Positions 46,366 to 54,493 of a DNA stretch of 64,000 bases are shown here, one piece after another; within the stretch, counting starts at the first letter, position 1; every line of letters begins with the position of its first letter. The stretch spans positions 1 through 64,000 of the forward strand of contig NZ_VFUA01000001.1 in assembly GCF_006440735.1 (NCBI RefSeq), read 5' to 3'. The position numbers and the translations under genes were made by a program. The DNA is from Mesorhizobium sp. B2-7-1 (GTDB lineage Bacteria > Pseudomonadota > Alphaproteobacteria > Rhizobiales > Rhizobiaceae). The notes under the pieces are model-generated. The model made no database searches. It was not told the DNA's origin and worked only from the letters and a program-made list of their open reading frames with translations.

Positions 46366-47550
46366 GTGACTGCATCGCAAGCCGTGCAAGCGGAAAACGG
46401 CGATTGGCTTGTCGGCAACCCGACCGGCCTGCAACTGGCCTCGGCGCTATGGATCGGCTCGGTCGGCCTGCTCATCCTCGGATTGCAGCCGGTGCTGCTC
46501 GGCGCGCTCTACACGGAAGGCCATGTCAGCGGCGACGAGCTGGCGCTGGTCGCCACCGCCGAGATGATCGCGATCGCCATCGGCTCGGCGATCGTGGCGA
46601 TGCTGCTCCCCGCCAGGAACATGCGCTGGAAGAGCGCGGTGCTGCTCGTGCTCTTGGCGCTCGCCAACTTCTGGACTGCTTATGCCGGCAGTCCCAATAC
46701 GCTGATCGGCGCACGCACGCTGGCCGGTCTGGCGGAGGGCGGGCTGGTCGCCGTCGCGACGGAGCTGATCGCCCGCTCGCGCCGGGCCGAGCGCATCGGC
46801 GGCTATTTCGTCACGCTGCAGACCTTGGCGCAGTGCGCGCTGGCGCTGATCCTCGCGCTCTATGCGGTGCCGAGAGCGGGTTCGGCCGGCGGCTTCATCG
46901 CGCTCGGCATCGTCTGCCTGCTGTCGCTGGTCGTCGCCTGGACCGTGCCGGACGACTATGCCGACCTGCCCAAGGAAGAGCAGTTTGCCAATGTCGCGAC
47001 CGTGCCGGCGATCACCGCGCTCTTGTCGATCTTCTGCTATTTCATGTTCTTCGGCGCCGTCTGGGCTTTCCTCGAGCCCATCGGCGCGCAGTTCGGCATC
47101 GACGGCCGGACCGTCGGCCTGATGGTTTCGGCAAGCCTTGCCGCGCAGGTGATCGGCGCCCTGACCGCGACAATCTTCGAGGCCCGCATCGACTACCGTT
47201 TTGCCATCACGATCATCGGCATCGTCGCGGCGATCAGCTCGGTGCTGCTTGCCTCCGGCCCGGGGGTTTCGGTGTTCTGGGCGGTGGCGCTGGTGATGGG
47301 CTTCATCCTGCTCTTCATCGTGCCTTACCAGATCCGCCTCGCCATCACCGCCGACGAGACGCGCACCGCGGCACTTCTGGTGCCGGCAGCCCAACTCTTC
47401 GGCCTCGCCATCGGCCCGATCGCCGCCTCGCTGCTGATCGACGGCGCGAATTTCCGGCCGGTGCCCGAATTCGCCGCCGCCACCGCTTTGGCCAGTGTGC
47501 TTCTGCTCGGCGTCTTCGTGCTGGTCGCGCGGCGGCGCGGCCGGGCCTGA
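46366..47550 (+). CDS. MFS transporter
   Basis: A 394-residue inner-membrane protein with about 12 hydrophobic segments in two halves of six, typical of the major facilitator superfamily. TM1 follows WLVGNPTGLQLASALWIGSV; the A-motif-like loop is less clear than in sugar porters. Start is a GTG at 46366 after GGGAGGGCACC. It heads an operon with a sugar-lactone oxidase and a DSD1-like gene, so it may import or export their substrate. Confidence 0.8.
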   Translation: MTASQAVQAENGDWLVGNPTGLQLASALWIGSVGLLILGLQPVLLGALYTEGHVSGDELALVATAEMIAIAIGSAIVAMLLPARNMRWKSAVLLVLLALANFWTAYAGSPNTLIGARTLAGLAEGGLVAVATELIARSRRAERIGGYFVTLQTLAQCALALILALYAVPRAGSAGGFIALGIVCLLSLVVAWTVPDDYADLPKEEQFANVATVPAITALLSIFCYFMFFGAVWAFLEPIGAQFGIDGRTVGLMVSASLAAQVIGALTATIFEARIDYRFAITIIGIVAAISSVLLASGPGVSVFWAVALVMGFILLFIVPYQIRLAITADETRTAALLVPAAQLFGLAIGPIAASLLIDGANFRPVPEFAAATALASVLLLGVFVLVARRRGRA

Positions 47551-47564
47551 GCGGGAGAACCAAT

Positions 47565-48845
47565 ATGGCAAACGCCTGGAGCAACTGGTCCGGCTTCGTC
47601 AAGGCTTCCCCGAAGCGGATCGCGACGCCGGCCGATGCCGGCGAACTGGCCGAGCTGGTGCGCTCGGCGCCCGGTCCGCTGCGCGTCGCCGGCGCCGGCC
47701 ATTCCTTCACGCCGCTGGTGCAGTCCGAGGGCACCATCGTCTCGCTGGAGAAGATCGAAGGGCTGGTCTCGCATGACGCCGCGGCCAACCGGGCGCGGGT
47801 GAGAGCGGGAACGCGGCTCGGCGCCCTGATGCACATCCTCCAGGACATCGGCCAGGGCCTGCCCAATATGGGCGACATCGACAAGCAGGCGATCGGCGGC
47901 GCGCTGGGCACCGCAACGCATGGCTCAGGCCCGACGCTCGGCGCTTATCACACGCAGCTCGAGGCGCTGCAACTCGTGGATGGGCGAGGCAAGCTGCGTG
48001 AGTTCAGCCGTGCGAACGACCTGGATATGATCCACGCCACCGGCGTCGCGCTGGGCGCTTTCGGCGTGCTGACCGAAGTGGCGGTGAACAACATTGCGAC
48101 CTATCGGCTGCGCCGCCGCAAATGGGTGCTGCCGGTCGGCGACATGCTCAAGAATTTCGAGACGATGATGGCCGCGCATCGCTCGGCGGAATTCTACTAC
48201 ATCCCCTTCGCCGACTATGTGCAGTTCATCGCCAGCGATATCAGCGACGCGCCGACGACGGCGCGGCCGACCGAGGACGATGAGGAAGGGCTGGCGACAC
48301 TGCGAAAGCTGCGCACGGCCTTGCGCTGGCTGCCGTCGCTGCGCCGCGCGCTGATCCGGGGCGCGGTGAAGAAAGTGTCCTCCGAGGATTATGTGCAGGA
48401 CTGGCTCAACGTCTACGCCAGCGACCGTCGCACCAAATTCAACGAGATGGAGTACCACCTGCCTTACGAGGAAGGTCCCAAAGCGTTGGCCGAGATCATC
48501 GCGCTGACGGAAAAGCACTTTCCGGAAGTCTATTTCCCGATGGAGGTGCGTTCGGTGGCGCCCGACGAATTCTGGCTTTCGCCTTTCCACAAGAGGCTGA
48601 CCTGCTCGATCGCCATCCACCATGATGCGGCCAACGATCCGCTGCCCTTCATGCGCGCCGCCGAACCGATCTTCCGCAAATATGGCGGCCGGCCGCATTG
48701 GGGCAAGATGCATAGCCTGAAGGCGGCGGATTTCAAAAAACTCTATCCGCGCTGGGACGACGCGCTTGCCGTGCGCCGAGACATCGATCCGCAAAACCGT
48801 TTCGTCTCGCCCTATATGGCCGGCCTGTTCGGCATCCAACCATGA
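47565..48845 (+). CDS. Sugar-1,4-lactone oxidase (D-arabinono-lactone oxidase family)
   Basis: A 426-residue FAD enzyme of the VAO/ALO family. The FAD-binding PCMH half contains RVAGAGHSFTPLVQSEGTIV; the His in GHS is where FAD is covalently attached in relatives. GGALGTATHGSG follows. The C-terminal ALO domain contains the conserved RPHWGKMHSL. It would oxidise an aldonolactone or polyol using oxygen. It lies 14 bases after the MFS gene and overlaps the next gene by 4 bases, so a single pathway is likely. Confidence 0.85.
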   Translation: MANAWSNWSGFVKASPKRIATPADAGELAELVRSAPGPLRVAGAGHSFTPLVQSEGTIVSLEKIEGLVSHDAAANRARVRAGTRLGALMHILQDIGQGLPNMGDIDKQAIGGALGTATHGSGPTLGAYHTQLEALQLVDGRGKLREFSRANDLDMIHATGVALGAFGVLTEVAVNNIATYRLRRRKWVLPVGDMLKNFETMMAAHRSAEFYYIPFADYVQFIASDISDAPTTARPTEDDEEGLATLRKLRTALRWLPSLRRALIRGAVKKVSSEDYVQDWLNVYASDRRTKFNEMEYHLPYEEGPKALAEIIALTEKHFPEVYFPMEVRSVAPDEFWLSPFHKRLTCSIAIHHDAANDPLPFMRAAEPIFRKYGGRPHWGKMHSLKAADFKKLYPRWDDALAVRRDIDPQNRFVSPYMAGLFGIQP

Positions 48846-49978
48846 ACGCCTATTTTGCTGCCCTGTCCGAAGCATTGAGGGCCGCCGACATTTTCCGGCC
48901 CTGCCTGGTGCTCGACCGCGACCGGCTGGACCGCAACATCGCGCTGGTGAAGGATAGGCTGGCGCCAGGCCTTGGCGTGCGGCTGGTCGACAAGTCGCTG
49001 CCTTGCTTGCCGCTGCTTTCGCATATCGCCAGGGCGCTTGGCACCAACCGCTTCATGACCTTCCATCCGCCGGTGTCGCAGGCCGTGCTTGACGCCTTTC
49101 CCGAGGGCGACTTGCTCTACGGCAAGCCGATGCCGGTCGGTGCCGCCAAGGCCGCGCTGACCAGGGGCGGCGCTGGCTGGTGGTCGCGCGTCTGCTGGCT
49201 GATCGACACATCGGAGAGGCTAGCCGAATATGGCGCCTTGGCCGCCGCGCTCGACACCGAATTGCGCTTTGCCTTCGAGGTGGATGTCGGCCTGCATCGC
49301 GGCGGTTTTGCAGACCCCGCGCAGATCAAGGCGCTGACGATACCGGAGCGCCTGCACTGCGAAGGCCTCATGGCCTACGAGGCGCATGCGCCGGAGATTC
49401 CTGGTCTGTTCGGCGGTGCGACCAAGGCGCTGAAGCAGGCCTCGGCCAAGGCCGCGGAGTTCGTCGCGGCGCTGGAGCCAGACCAGCGCCGCATCCTCAA
49501 CATCGGCGGCTCGAAGACGGCGCTGCTGCATGGCGCGGCAGTCGCCAACGAAGTCTCGATGGGCTCGGCCTTCGTGCTGCCCAAGGATTTCGACACGCCC
49601 GGCCTGGACGGCCTCCAGCCAGCCGCCTTCATCACAACGCCGATCCTGAAGACGGGTGATGCGCTGCTGCCGGGACCCGCGTGGTTGTCCACGGCCTTGC
49701 AGGCGCTTGGCCTCTTTCCGCGCAAGGGCTGCTACCTCTATGGCGGCAAGTGGATGGCCGAGCCGGTGTTTCCCGAAGGCATGAAGCCGAACGGCCTGAT
49801 GGGCCTTTCCTCCAACCAGCAATTCATGGGCTTGCCGGCGAGAGTGGACGTGAAGCCGGGAGACTATGCCTTTCTGCGGCCGACGCAGAGCGAGGCCGTG
49901 CTCCAGCATTTCGGTGCGATTGCGGTGTTCGCCGGCGGACGGATCGTGGAGTTCTGGCCGGTTCTGCCGATGGGGTGA
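48842..49978 (+). CDS. DSD1/D-threonine-aldolase-like PLP protein
   Basis: A 378-residue fold-type III PLP protein (alanine-racemase N-terminal barrel plus DSD C-terminal domain). The cofactor Lys is in RLVDKSLPCLPLL (residue 51). AFEVDVGLHRGGF and ILNIGGSKT are typical barrel strands. At the C-terminal metal site, where D-serine dehydratases and D-threonine aldolases carry His-x-Cys or His-x-Asp, this protein reads RPTQSEAVLQHFG (residues 346-358). It may thus be metal-free or have another activity. It overlaps the lactone oxidase gene. Confidence 0.78.
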   Translation: MNAYFAALSEALRAADIFRPCLVLDRDRLDRNIALVKDRLAPGLGVRLVDKSLPCLPLLSHIARALGTNRFMTFHPPVSQAVLDAFPEGDLLYGKPMPVGAAKAALTRGGAGWWSRVCWLIDTSERLAEYGALAAALDTELRFAFEVDVGLHRGGFADPAQIKALTIPERLHCEGLMAYEAHAPEIPGLFGGATKALKQASAKAAEFVAALEPDQRRILNIGGSKTALLHGAAVANEVSMGSAFVLPKDFDTPGLDGLQPAAFITTPILKTGDALLPGPAWLSTALQALGLFPRKGCYLYGGKWMAEPVFPEGMKPNGLMGLSSNQQFMGLPARVDVKPGDYAFLRPTQSEAVLQHFGAIAVFAGGRIVEFWPVLPMG

Positions 49979-50021
49979 GGGGCACCACTGCGGGCGTACT
50001 TGGCGCTGGCCTTCCGGCAAC

Positions 50022-50236
50022 CTCGTCATTCCAGGGCGTAGCGACGCGAAGCGGAGCGCAGACCCTAGAATCCATTCCGTTACCTTTCCGCTATGCAACG
50101 AATTGGATCCTTGGCACCTGATGCAGGGTCCATGAACTCCGTTCTGCGGCGTAGCACTCCCTGACCACCGTCCCGGCATGGATTCCAGGGTCTGCGCGCG
50201 TCGCTCCGCTCCTTGCTCCGCCCTGGAATGACGAAG
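50022..50236. repeat. Intergenic palindromic repeat, type A copy 4
   Basis: The longest copy, with GTCATTCCAGGGCGTAGCGA at the left and CGCTCCTTGCTCCGCCCTGG then AATGACGAAG at the right. Inner text CAGACCCTAGAATCCATTCC and CATGGATTCCAGGGTCTGCG forms the arms. It fills the gap between the DSD1-like and MarR-GNAT genes. Confidence 0.7.
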
Positions 50237-50265
50237 TTGTGAGGCGGCTCGCCACAACCATTTTA

Positions 50266-50278
50266 TTGACTCAGTCAA
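50266..50278. promoter_or_regulatory. MarR-type operator
   Basis: TTGACTCAGTCAA is a perfect palindrome (6-bp arms around one base), 39 bases before the start of the MarR-GNAT gene. MarR proteins often bind such sites in their own promoter, so autoregulation is likely. Confidence 0.65.
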
Positions 50279-50316
50279 CTAAATGATTGATCCTGTCCAA
50301 GACAGGAGGACTTCCC

Positions 50317-51252
50317 ATGACCATCCACGATCATCCCGGCAAGGAATGCATCGATACGGTGCGCGCCTTCAACCGCTTCTACACGCGACAGATCGGCCTG
50401 CTCGACGAAGGCCTCCTGAAGAGCCCGTTCTCGCTGACCGAGGCGCGGGTGCTTTATGAACTTGCCAATCGCGACGGGCTGGTCGCCAGCGACCTGGTGC
50501 GCGATCTCGGTCTCGACCCCGGCTATGTCAGCCGTCTCCTCAAAAAATTCGAGGAACGCGGCTTGGTCGAGCGCGAGGCAAGCGAGGCCGATGCGCGCCG
50601 CGCCTCGATCGCGCTGACGCTGGCGGGCAGCCAGGCCTTCGCGCCGCTCAACCAGGATTCGCACGACCAGGTGCGTGCGCTGCTCGATCGCCTGGCGCCG
50701 GCCGACCAGGAGCGGCTGGTCAAGGCCATGCGCACCGTCCACGATCTGCTCGGCGACAGGCCCGAACCGAAGGTGCCGTATATCCTGCGGCCGTTGCAGG
50801 TCGGCGATATCGGCTGGGTCACGCGTCGCCAGGGGATGCTCTATGCGCAGGAATATGGCTGGGACGAGACCTTCGAGGCGCTGGTCGCTGAGATCCTCGG
50901 CGAGTTCGTCAAGAACTTCGTCCCGCAATGGGAGCGAAGCTGGATCGCCGAGCGCGAAGGCGAGGTGGTCGGCTCGGTCTTCGTCGTGCGCAAATCGCCC
51001 AAGGTCGCGAAGCTCAGGCTGCTTTATGTCGAACCATCGGCGCGCGGCCTCGGCATCGGCGCGCGGCTGGTCGACGAGTGCATCACCTTCGCTCGCGCCA
51101 AGGGCTATCGGACGCTGACGCTTTGGACCAACGACATATTGGGCGCGGCCCGCCGCATCTACCAGGAAGCGGGCTTCAGGCTGGTCGACGAGGAACGCCA
51201 TCATTCCTTCGGCAAGGACTTGGTCGGCCAGACCTGGAACCTGGAGCTTTAG
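50317..51252 (+). CDS. MarR-GNAT fusion protein
   Basis: A 311-residue fusion. Residues about 10-145 form a MarR winged HTH (LTEARVLYELANRDGLVASD, PGYVSRLLKKFEERGLVERE, then the wing EADARRASIALTLAG). Residues about 155-305 form a GNAT acetyltransferase with the acetyl-CoA loop VEPSARGLGIGARLVDECI and GFRLVDEERH. Start at 50317 after GGAGGACTTCCC. Such fusions occur in many proteobacteria; the acetyl acceptor is unknown. Confidence 0.9.
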   Translation: MTIHDHPGKECIDTVRAFNRFYTRQIGLLDEGLLKSPFSLTEARVLYELANRDGLVASDLVRDLGLDPGYVSRLLKKFEERGLVEREASEADARRASIALTLAGSQAFAPLNQDSHDQVRALLDRLAPADQERLVKAMRTVHDLLGDRPEPKVPYILRPLQVGDIGWVTRRQGMLYAQEYGWDETFEALVAEILGEFVKNFVPQWERSWIAEREGEVVGSVFVVRKSPKVAKLRLLYVEPSARGLGIGARLVDECITFARAKGYRTLTLWTNDILGAARRIYQEAGFRLVDEERHHSFGKDLVGQTWNLEL

Positions 51253-51357
51253 TTCGCGGGTCGCCCAGCAGCGTTTGCCCGAACCAGTCTGCAATGCTAT
51301 CACGAAATGGTCGAAAAGGACCTGGAGCGGCACCCGGTAAGTCCGCTCCCTTCCGCC

Positions 51358-51816
51358 TTATGGAAGCTCCGTTCCCGCCCGATAACGCTCGCCGAGGCCG
51401 GCGATGAGGAAGGGCCGGCTGGTTTCGAAGCGCGGCGGCTCGAGTGCGGTGAGAAGCGAACTGTCCATCAGAATGGGCTCCACGAGGTCGAGGTTTTGGG
51501 TCGAGCCTTGCGCGCGCACCAACTCCGGCGTGGTGCCGAATTGCTCGCGAAAAGCCCGCGTGAACGCCTCATGCGAGCCGTAGCCGGCATCGAGCGCGAC
51601 GCAAAGAATGTCGGGCGCGCCGCCGGCCAGCTTGCGCGCCGCTTCGCTCAGGCGGCGCGCCCGCATATAGCCCATGACCGATCGTCCCGTGGCCGCGCCG
51701 AAGGCGCGCGTCACATGGAAGCGCGACACGCCACTGCTTGCCGCTATTTCGTCGAGGCTGATGGCGTCGGGCAGGTGGCTTTCGACAAACCACAGCGCTT
51801 TCTCGGTCGGGTTCAT
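51358..51816 (-). CDS. AraC-type HTH regulator, C-terminally shortened
   Basis: A 152-residue protein. The double HTH of AraC regulators occupies residues 1-105: NPTEKALWFVESHLPDAISL, IAASSGVSRFHVTRAFGAAT, and GYGSHEAFTRAFREQFGTTP. In related proteins a GyrI-like ligand domain of about 150 residues follows. Here it starts (FETSRPFLIAGLGERY) but stops after about 20 residues. Start at 51816 after GAGGAACC. It may be a decayed or naturally minimal regulator. Confidence 0.75.
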   Translation of the reverse strand: MNPTEKALWFVESHLPDAISLDEIAASSGVSRFHVTRAFGAATGRSVMGYMRARRLSEAARKLAGGAPDILCVALDAGYGSHEAFTRAFREQFGTTPELVRAQGSTQNLDLVEPILMDSSLLTALEPPRFETSRPFLIAGLGERYRAGTELP

Positions 51817-51932
51817 GGTTCCTCGCATTTGGCAGGCCGACCCTAGCCGCCGCGCCGCGCGCCAGTTTGATCGAAATTGCGTTTCAAGCGAAGTCGAACG
51901 ACGTTGACAGGCCAAGTAGCGTACGCTAGTTG

Positions 51933-51950
51933 GTAATGTTATTACATATC
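51933..51950. promoter_or_regulatory. Zur-box-like site upstream of the B12 operon
   Basis: GTAATGTTATTACATATC is AT-rich in GC-rich surroundings and resembles the zinc-repressor (Zur) boxes described in alphaproteobacteria (from memory, GTAATGTAATAACATTAC). I count about 14 of 18 matching bases. It lies between the AraC-type gene and the cobalamin riboswitch. Confidence 0.35.
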
Positions 51951-52061
51951 AAAAGGGTCAGAAACTTGCGGCAACGACACGACGATCCCGCCACGTCTCT
52001 CGCGCAAGGAGCGGACAGAGGCCCGTTGCGACTCGGACGGCGACAACCTACGATGGCTGCG

Positions 52062-52245
52062 TCATGGTCCCCGAGCCGCAAGGCGAGGGGTGAAAAGGGA
52101 ACACGGTGAGATCCGCTTTGGGTCGAACCCGTGGCTGCCCCCGCAACTGTGAGCGGCGAGCTCCATCCGAAATGCCACTGGCCGGCAAGGCTGGGAAGGC
52201 GGATGGCGCAGCGACCCGCGAGCCAGGAGACCTGCCATCGACACG
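52062..52245 (+). ncRNA. Cobalamin riboswitch
   Basis: The conserved B12-box features are all present in order: AAAAGGGAACACGGTGAGAT, then CCCGTGGCTGCCCCCGCAAC followed by TGTGAGCGG, GCCACTGG, GGGAAGGCG, and the 3' GCGAGCCAGGAGACCTGCC. The upstream arm begins near GGTCCCCGAG. About 100 bases of expression platform follow, with GGACGG and CCGTCC (52254-52259, 52285-52290) able to pair. It controls DUF1636-btuDFC: adenosylcobalamin binding should lower expression. Confidence 0.96.
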
Positions 52246-52343
52246 AGTTGACCGGACGGGGTGTGCCGGGAGGAGACGCGGGCACCGTCCTGTCGGCCGG
52301 CTCGCCCAGCATCCTTCCGTCGCCATTTTGGAAAGTGACGGAA

Positions 52344-52730
52344 ATGTTGGAAGCCTCAAGCCATCGTATCATCGTCTGTTCGCTGTGCCGCGACACCCTG
52401 ACCGGGCTGAGGTGCGGCGGGGATTTATGCGCCGACCTTCGCTCCAGGCTCTCCTTGCGGCAGACACCTTCCTTTGCCATCGAGACCATCGACTGCATGG
52501 CCGGCTGCGCGCGGCCGCTGACCGTGGCCTTCAAGGCGCAAGGCAAAGCCACCTATCTCTTCGGTTCCATCGACAGGGGCACCGATGCCGGCCCGCTGGT
52601 CGAATTCGCCAGGCTCTATGCCTCGCTGCCCGACGGCTGGTGCAATTCCGGCCAGCGTCCGGCAAGGCTCGCCGGCAAGATACTGGCGCGCATCCCCACC
52701 GCGGGTAAGGCAACGGAGCAAGTCCGGTGA
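52344..52730 (+). CDS. DUF1636 family metal-binding protein
   Basis: A 128-residue protein directly under the cobalamin riboswitch. Cys residues occur in VCSLCRDT (residues about 11-15), RCGGDLC, and DCMAGCARPL near residue 50, like thioredoxin-fold [2Fe-2S] ferredoxins. The tail RLYASLPDGWCNSGQRP is typical of DUF1636. Start at 52344 (the frame is open through the riboswitch but not coding there). It overlaps the ABC ATPase gene by 4 bases. A role in cobalamin or cobalt handling is inferred from context. Confidence 0.82.
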   Translation: MLEASSHRIIVCSLCRDTLTGLRCGGDLCADLRSRLSLRQTPSFAIETIDCMAGCARPLTVAFKAQGKATYLFGSIDRGTDAGPLVEFARLYASLPDGWCNSGQRPARLAGKILARIPTAGKATEQVR

Positions 52731-53512
52731 GCGCGCCCCTGCTTGAAGCCCGCGATCTGCGCGCCACGGCAAACGGCCGGACCCTGGTCGAGGATCTCAG
52801 CCTGTCGCTGGCGGCGGGTGAGCGCCTTGCCATCATCGGCCCGAACGGCGCCGGCAAGACGACGCTGCTGCGCATGTTGTGCGGGGCGTTGTCGCCGAGC
52901 CGCGGCGAGGTTCGCTTGGCCGGGCGTCGGCTGGACAGGATCACCGCCGCCGAGCGGGCCCTCAGCATCGCCGTCGTCGGCCAGACCGACCAGCCCGATC
53001 CACGGCTGGCGCTCATCGACTATGTCGAGCTTGGCCGCGTCCCGCACGCCGGCCTGAGGCGCCGGCACGACGACCGCGACATCGTCGTCGAGGCGCTGCG
53101 CCGAACCGGGCTCTTGCCATTGCTTGCGCGCGCCATCGGCTCGCTCTCCGGCGGCGAGCGCCAGCGCGCGCAGCTCGCCCGTGCCATCGCGCAAGAGCCG
53201 AAGATCCTGTTCCTCGACGAGCCGACCAATCACCTTGACCCGCGCGCCCGCGCAGAACTGCTCGAGCTGGTGGCCGAATTCAACATGACCGTGGTCGCCG
53301 TGCTGCACGACCTCGCGCTTGTGGCGCCCTTCGCCACTCGCGTCGCGGTGATGAGCAACGCCCGGCTGCATGCGCTGGCGCCGCCGCGCGAGGCGTTGGC
53401 GCAGCCGCTTATCCGCGAGGTGTTCGGCATCGATGTGCTGCGCCTGCGGCACCCGACCGAGGACCGCGAGCTCACCGTTTTCGAGCTGCCCACGCGCGCG
53501 TCGCCATCCTGA
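52727..53512 (+). CDS. Cobalamin-type ABC transporter, ATP-binding protein
   Basis: A 261-residue ATPase of the FecE/BtuD class. Walker A GPNGAGKTTLLRML near residue 38, the signature LSGGERQRAQLARA, Walker B ILFLDEPTNHLD and the switch His in VLHDLALVA are present. The gene overlaps DUF1636 and precedes the binding protein gene. Heme or siderophore ATPases look similar; the riboswitch points to B12. Confidence 0.88.
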   Translation: MSAPLLEARDLRATANGRTLVEDLSLSLAAGERLAIIGPNGAGKTTLLRMLCGALSPSRGEVRLAGRRLDRITAAERALSIAVVGQTDQPDPRLALIDYVELGRVPHAGLRRRHDDRDIVVEALRRTGLLPLLARAIGSLSGGERQRAQLARAIAQEPKILFLDEPTNHLDPRARAELLELVAEFNMTVVAVLHDLALVAPFATRVAVMSNARLHALAPPREALAQPLIREVFGIDVLRLRHPTEDRELTVFELPTRASPS

Positions 53513-53545
53513 ACCTGCCCACCCCAAAACAAGGAGCACCATCCC

Positions 53546-54493
53546 GTGAAACGCCTCGCTTTGTCGTTTGCCTTCTCGCTTCTCGCCTCGGCCGCTTTCG
53601 CTTTCCCCGTCACCGTCGACAGCTGCGGCAAGCCGCTCACCTTCGACGCGCCGCCGAAGCGCGCTGTCATCCAGGACCTCAACATGGCCGAGATGGCTTT
53701 TGCGCTGAAGCTGCAGCCGTCGATCGTCGGGCTTACCGGTATCACCGGCTGGTACAAGGTCGGGCCGGAGTTCAAGGCCGAGCAGGGCGCCATCCCGGAG
53801 CTGGCGCCGAAATATCCGACGCTTGAAAACCTCGTCGCCGTGCAGCCGGATTTCTTCTTCGCCGGCTGGTATTACGGCATGAAGCCGGGCGGCGAGGTCA
53901 CCCCCGACACGCTCGCTCCGCACGGCATCAAGACGCTGGTGCTGACCGAGAGCTGCGTCCATCTCGACAAGAACCGTCCCGCCGCCTCGATGGACCTGCT
54001 CTACGGCGACGTCGAGAAGCTGGGCAAGATCTTCGGCAAGGAGGCGGAGGCCGAAAAGCTGGTTGACGGCTGGAAGGCCGAGCTTGCCGGCATCACCGCG
54101 AAAGTGGGCAACGCCAAGGGCACGCGCGTCTTCCTCTACGATTCCGGCGAGGACAAGCCCTTCACCTCCGGCAAGTTCGCTATTCCCAACGCCATGATCG
54201 CCGCCGCGGGCGGGCAAAACATCATGGCCGACATGGAGACGAGCTGGGGCAACACTGATTGGGAAACGGTCGCGTCGCGCAATCCGCAATTCCTGATCCT
54301 GCTCGATTACCAGGATGGCGGCGGCTACAGGAAGCTGATCGATTTCCTTAAAGTCCACCCGGCGATGAAAGAGACGGACGCCGTCAGGAACGAGCGCTTC
54401 GTCGCCTTGCGCTACGCCGAGCTGACGCCCGGACCCGCCAATATCGAGGCGATCGGCAAGATCGCCAGGGCCATGCATCCGGAAGCGTTTTGA
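53546..54493 (+). CDS. Cobalamin-type ABC transporter, substrate-binding protein
   Basis: A 315-residue periplasmic class III binding protein (BtuF/FecB type). Signal peptide residues 1-19 (LAFSLLASAAFAFPV region). Text includes VTVDSCGKPLTFDAPPKRAV and LAPHGIKTLVLTESC. It starts at a GTG after AAGGAGCACC. Overlap of its TGA with the permease TTG couples the two. Riboswitch control makes a corrinoid the likely ligand. Confidence 0.85.
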   Translation: MKRLALSFAFSLLASAAFAFPVTVDSCGKPLTFDAPPKRAVIQDLNMAEMAFALKLQPSIVGLTGITGWYKVGPEFKAEQGAIPELAPKYPTLENLVAVQPDFFFAGWYYGMKPGGEVTPDTLAPHGIKTLVLTESCVHLDKNRPAASMDLLYGDVEKLGKIFGKEAEAEKLVDGWKAELAGITAKVGNAKGTRVFLYDSGEDKPFTSGKFAIPNAMIAAAGGQNIMADMETSWGNTDWETVASRNPQFLILLDYQDGGGYRKLIDFLKVHPAMKETDAVRNERFVALRYAELTPGPANIEAIGKIARAMHPEAF

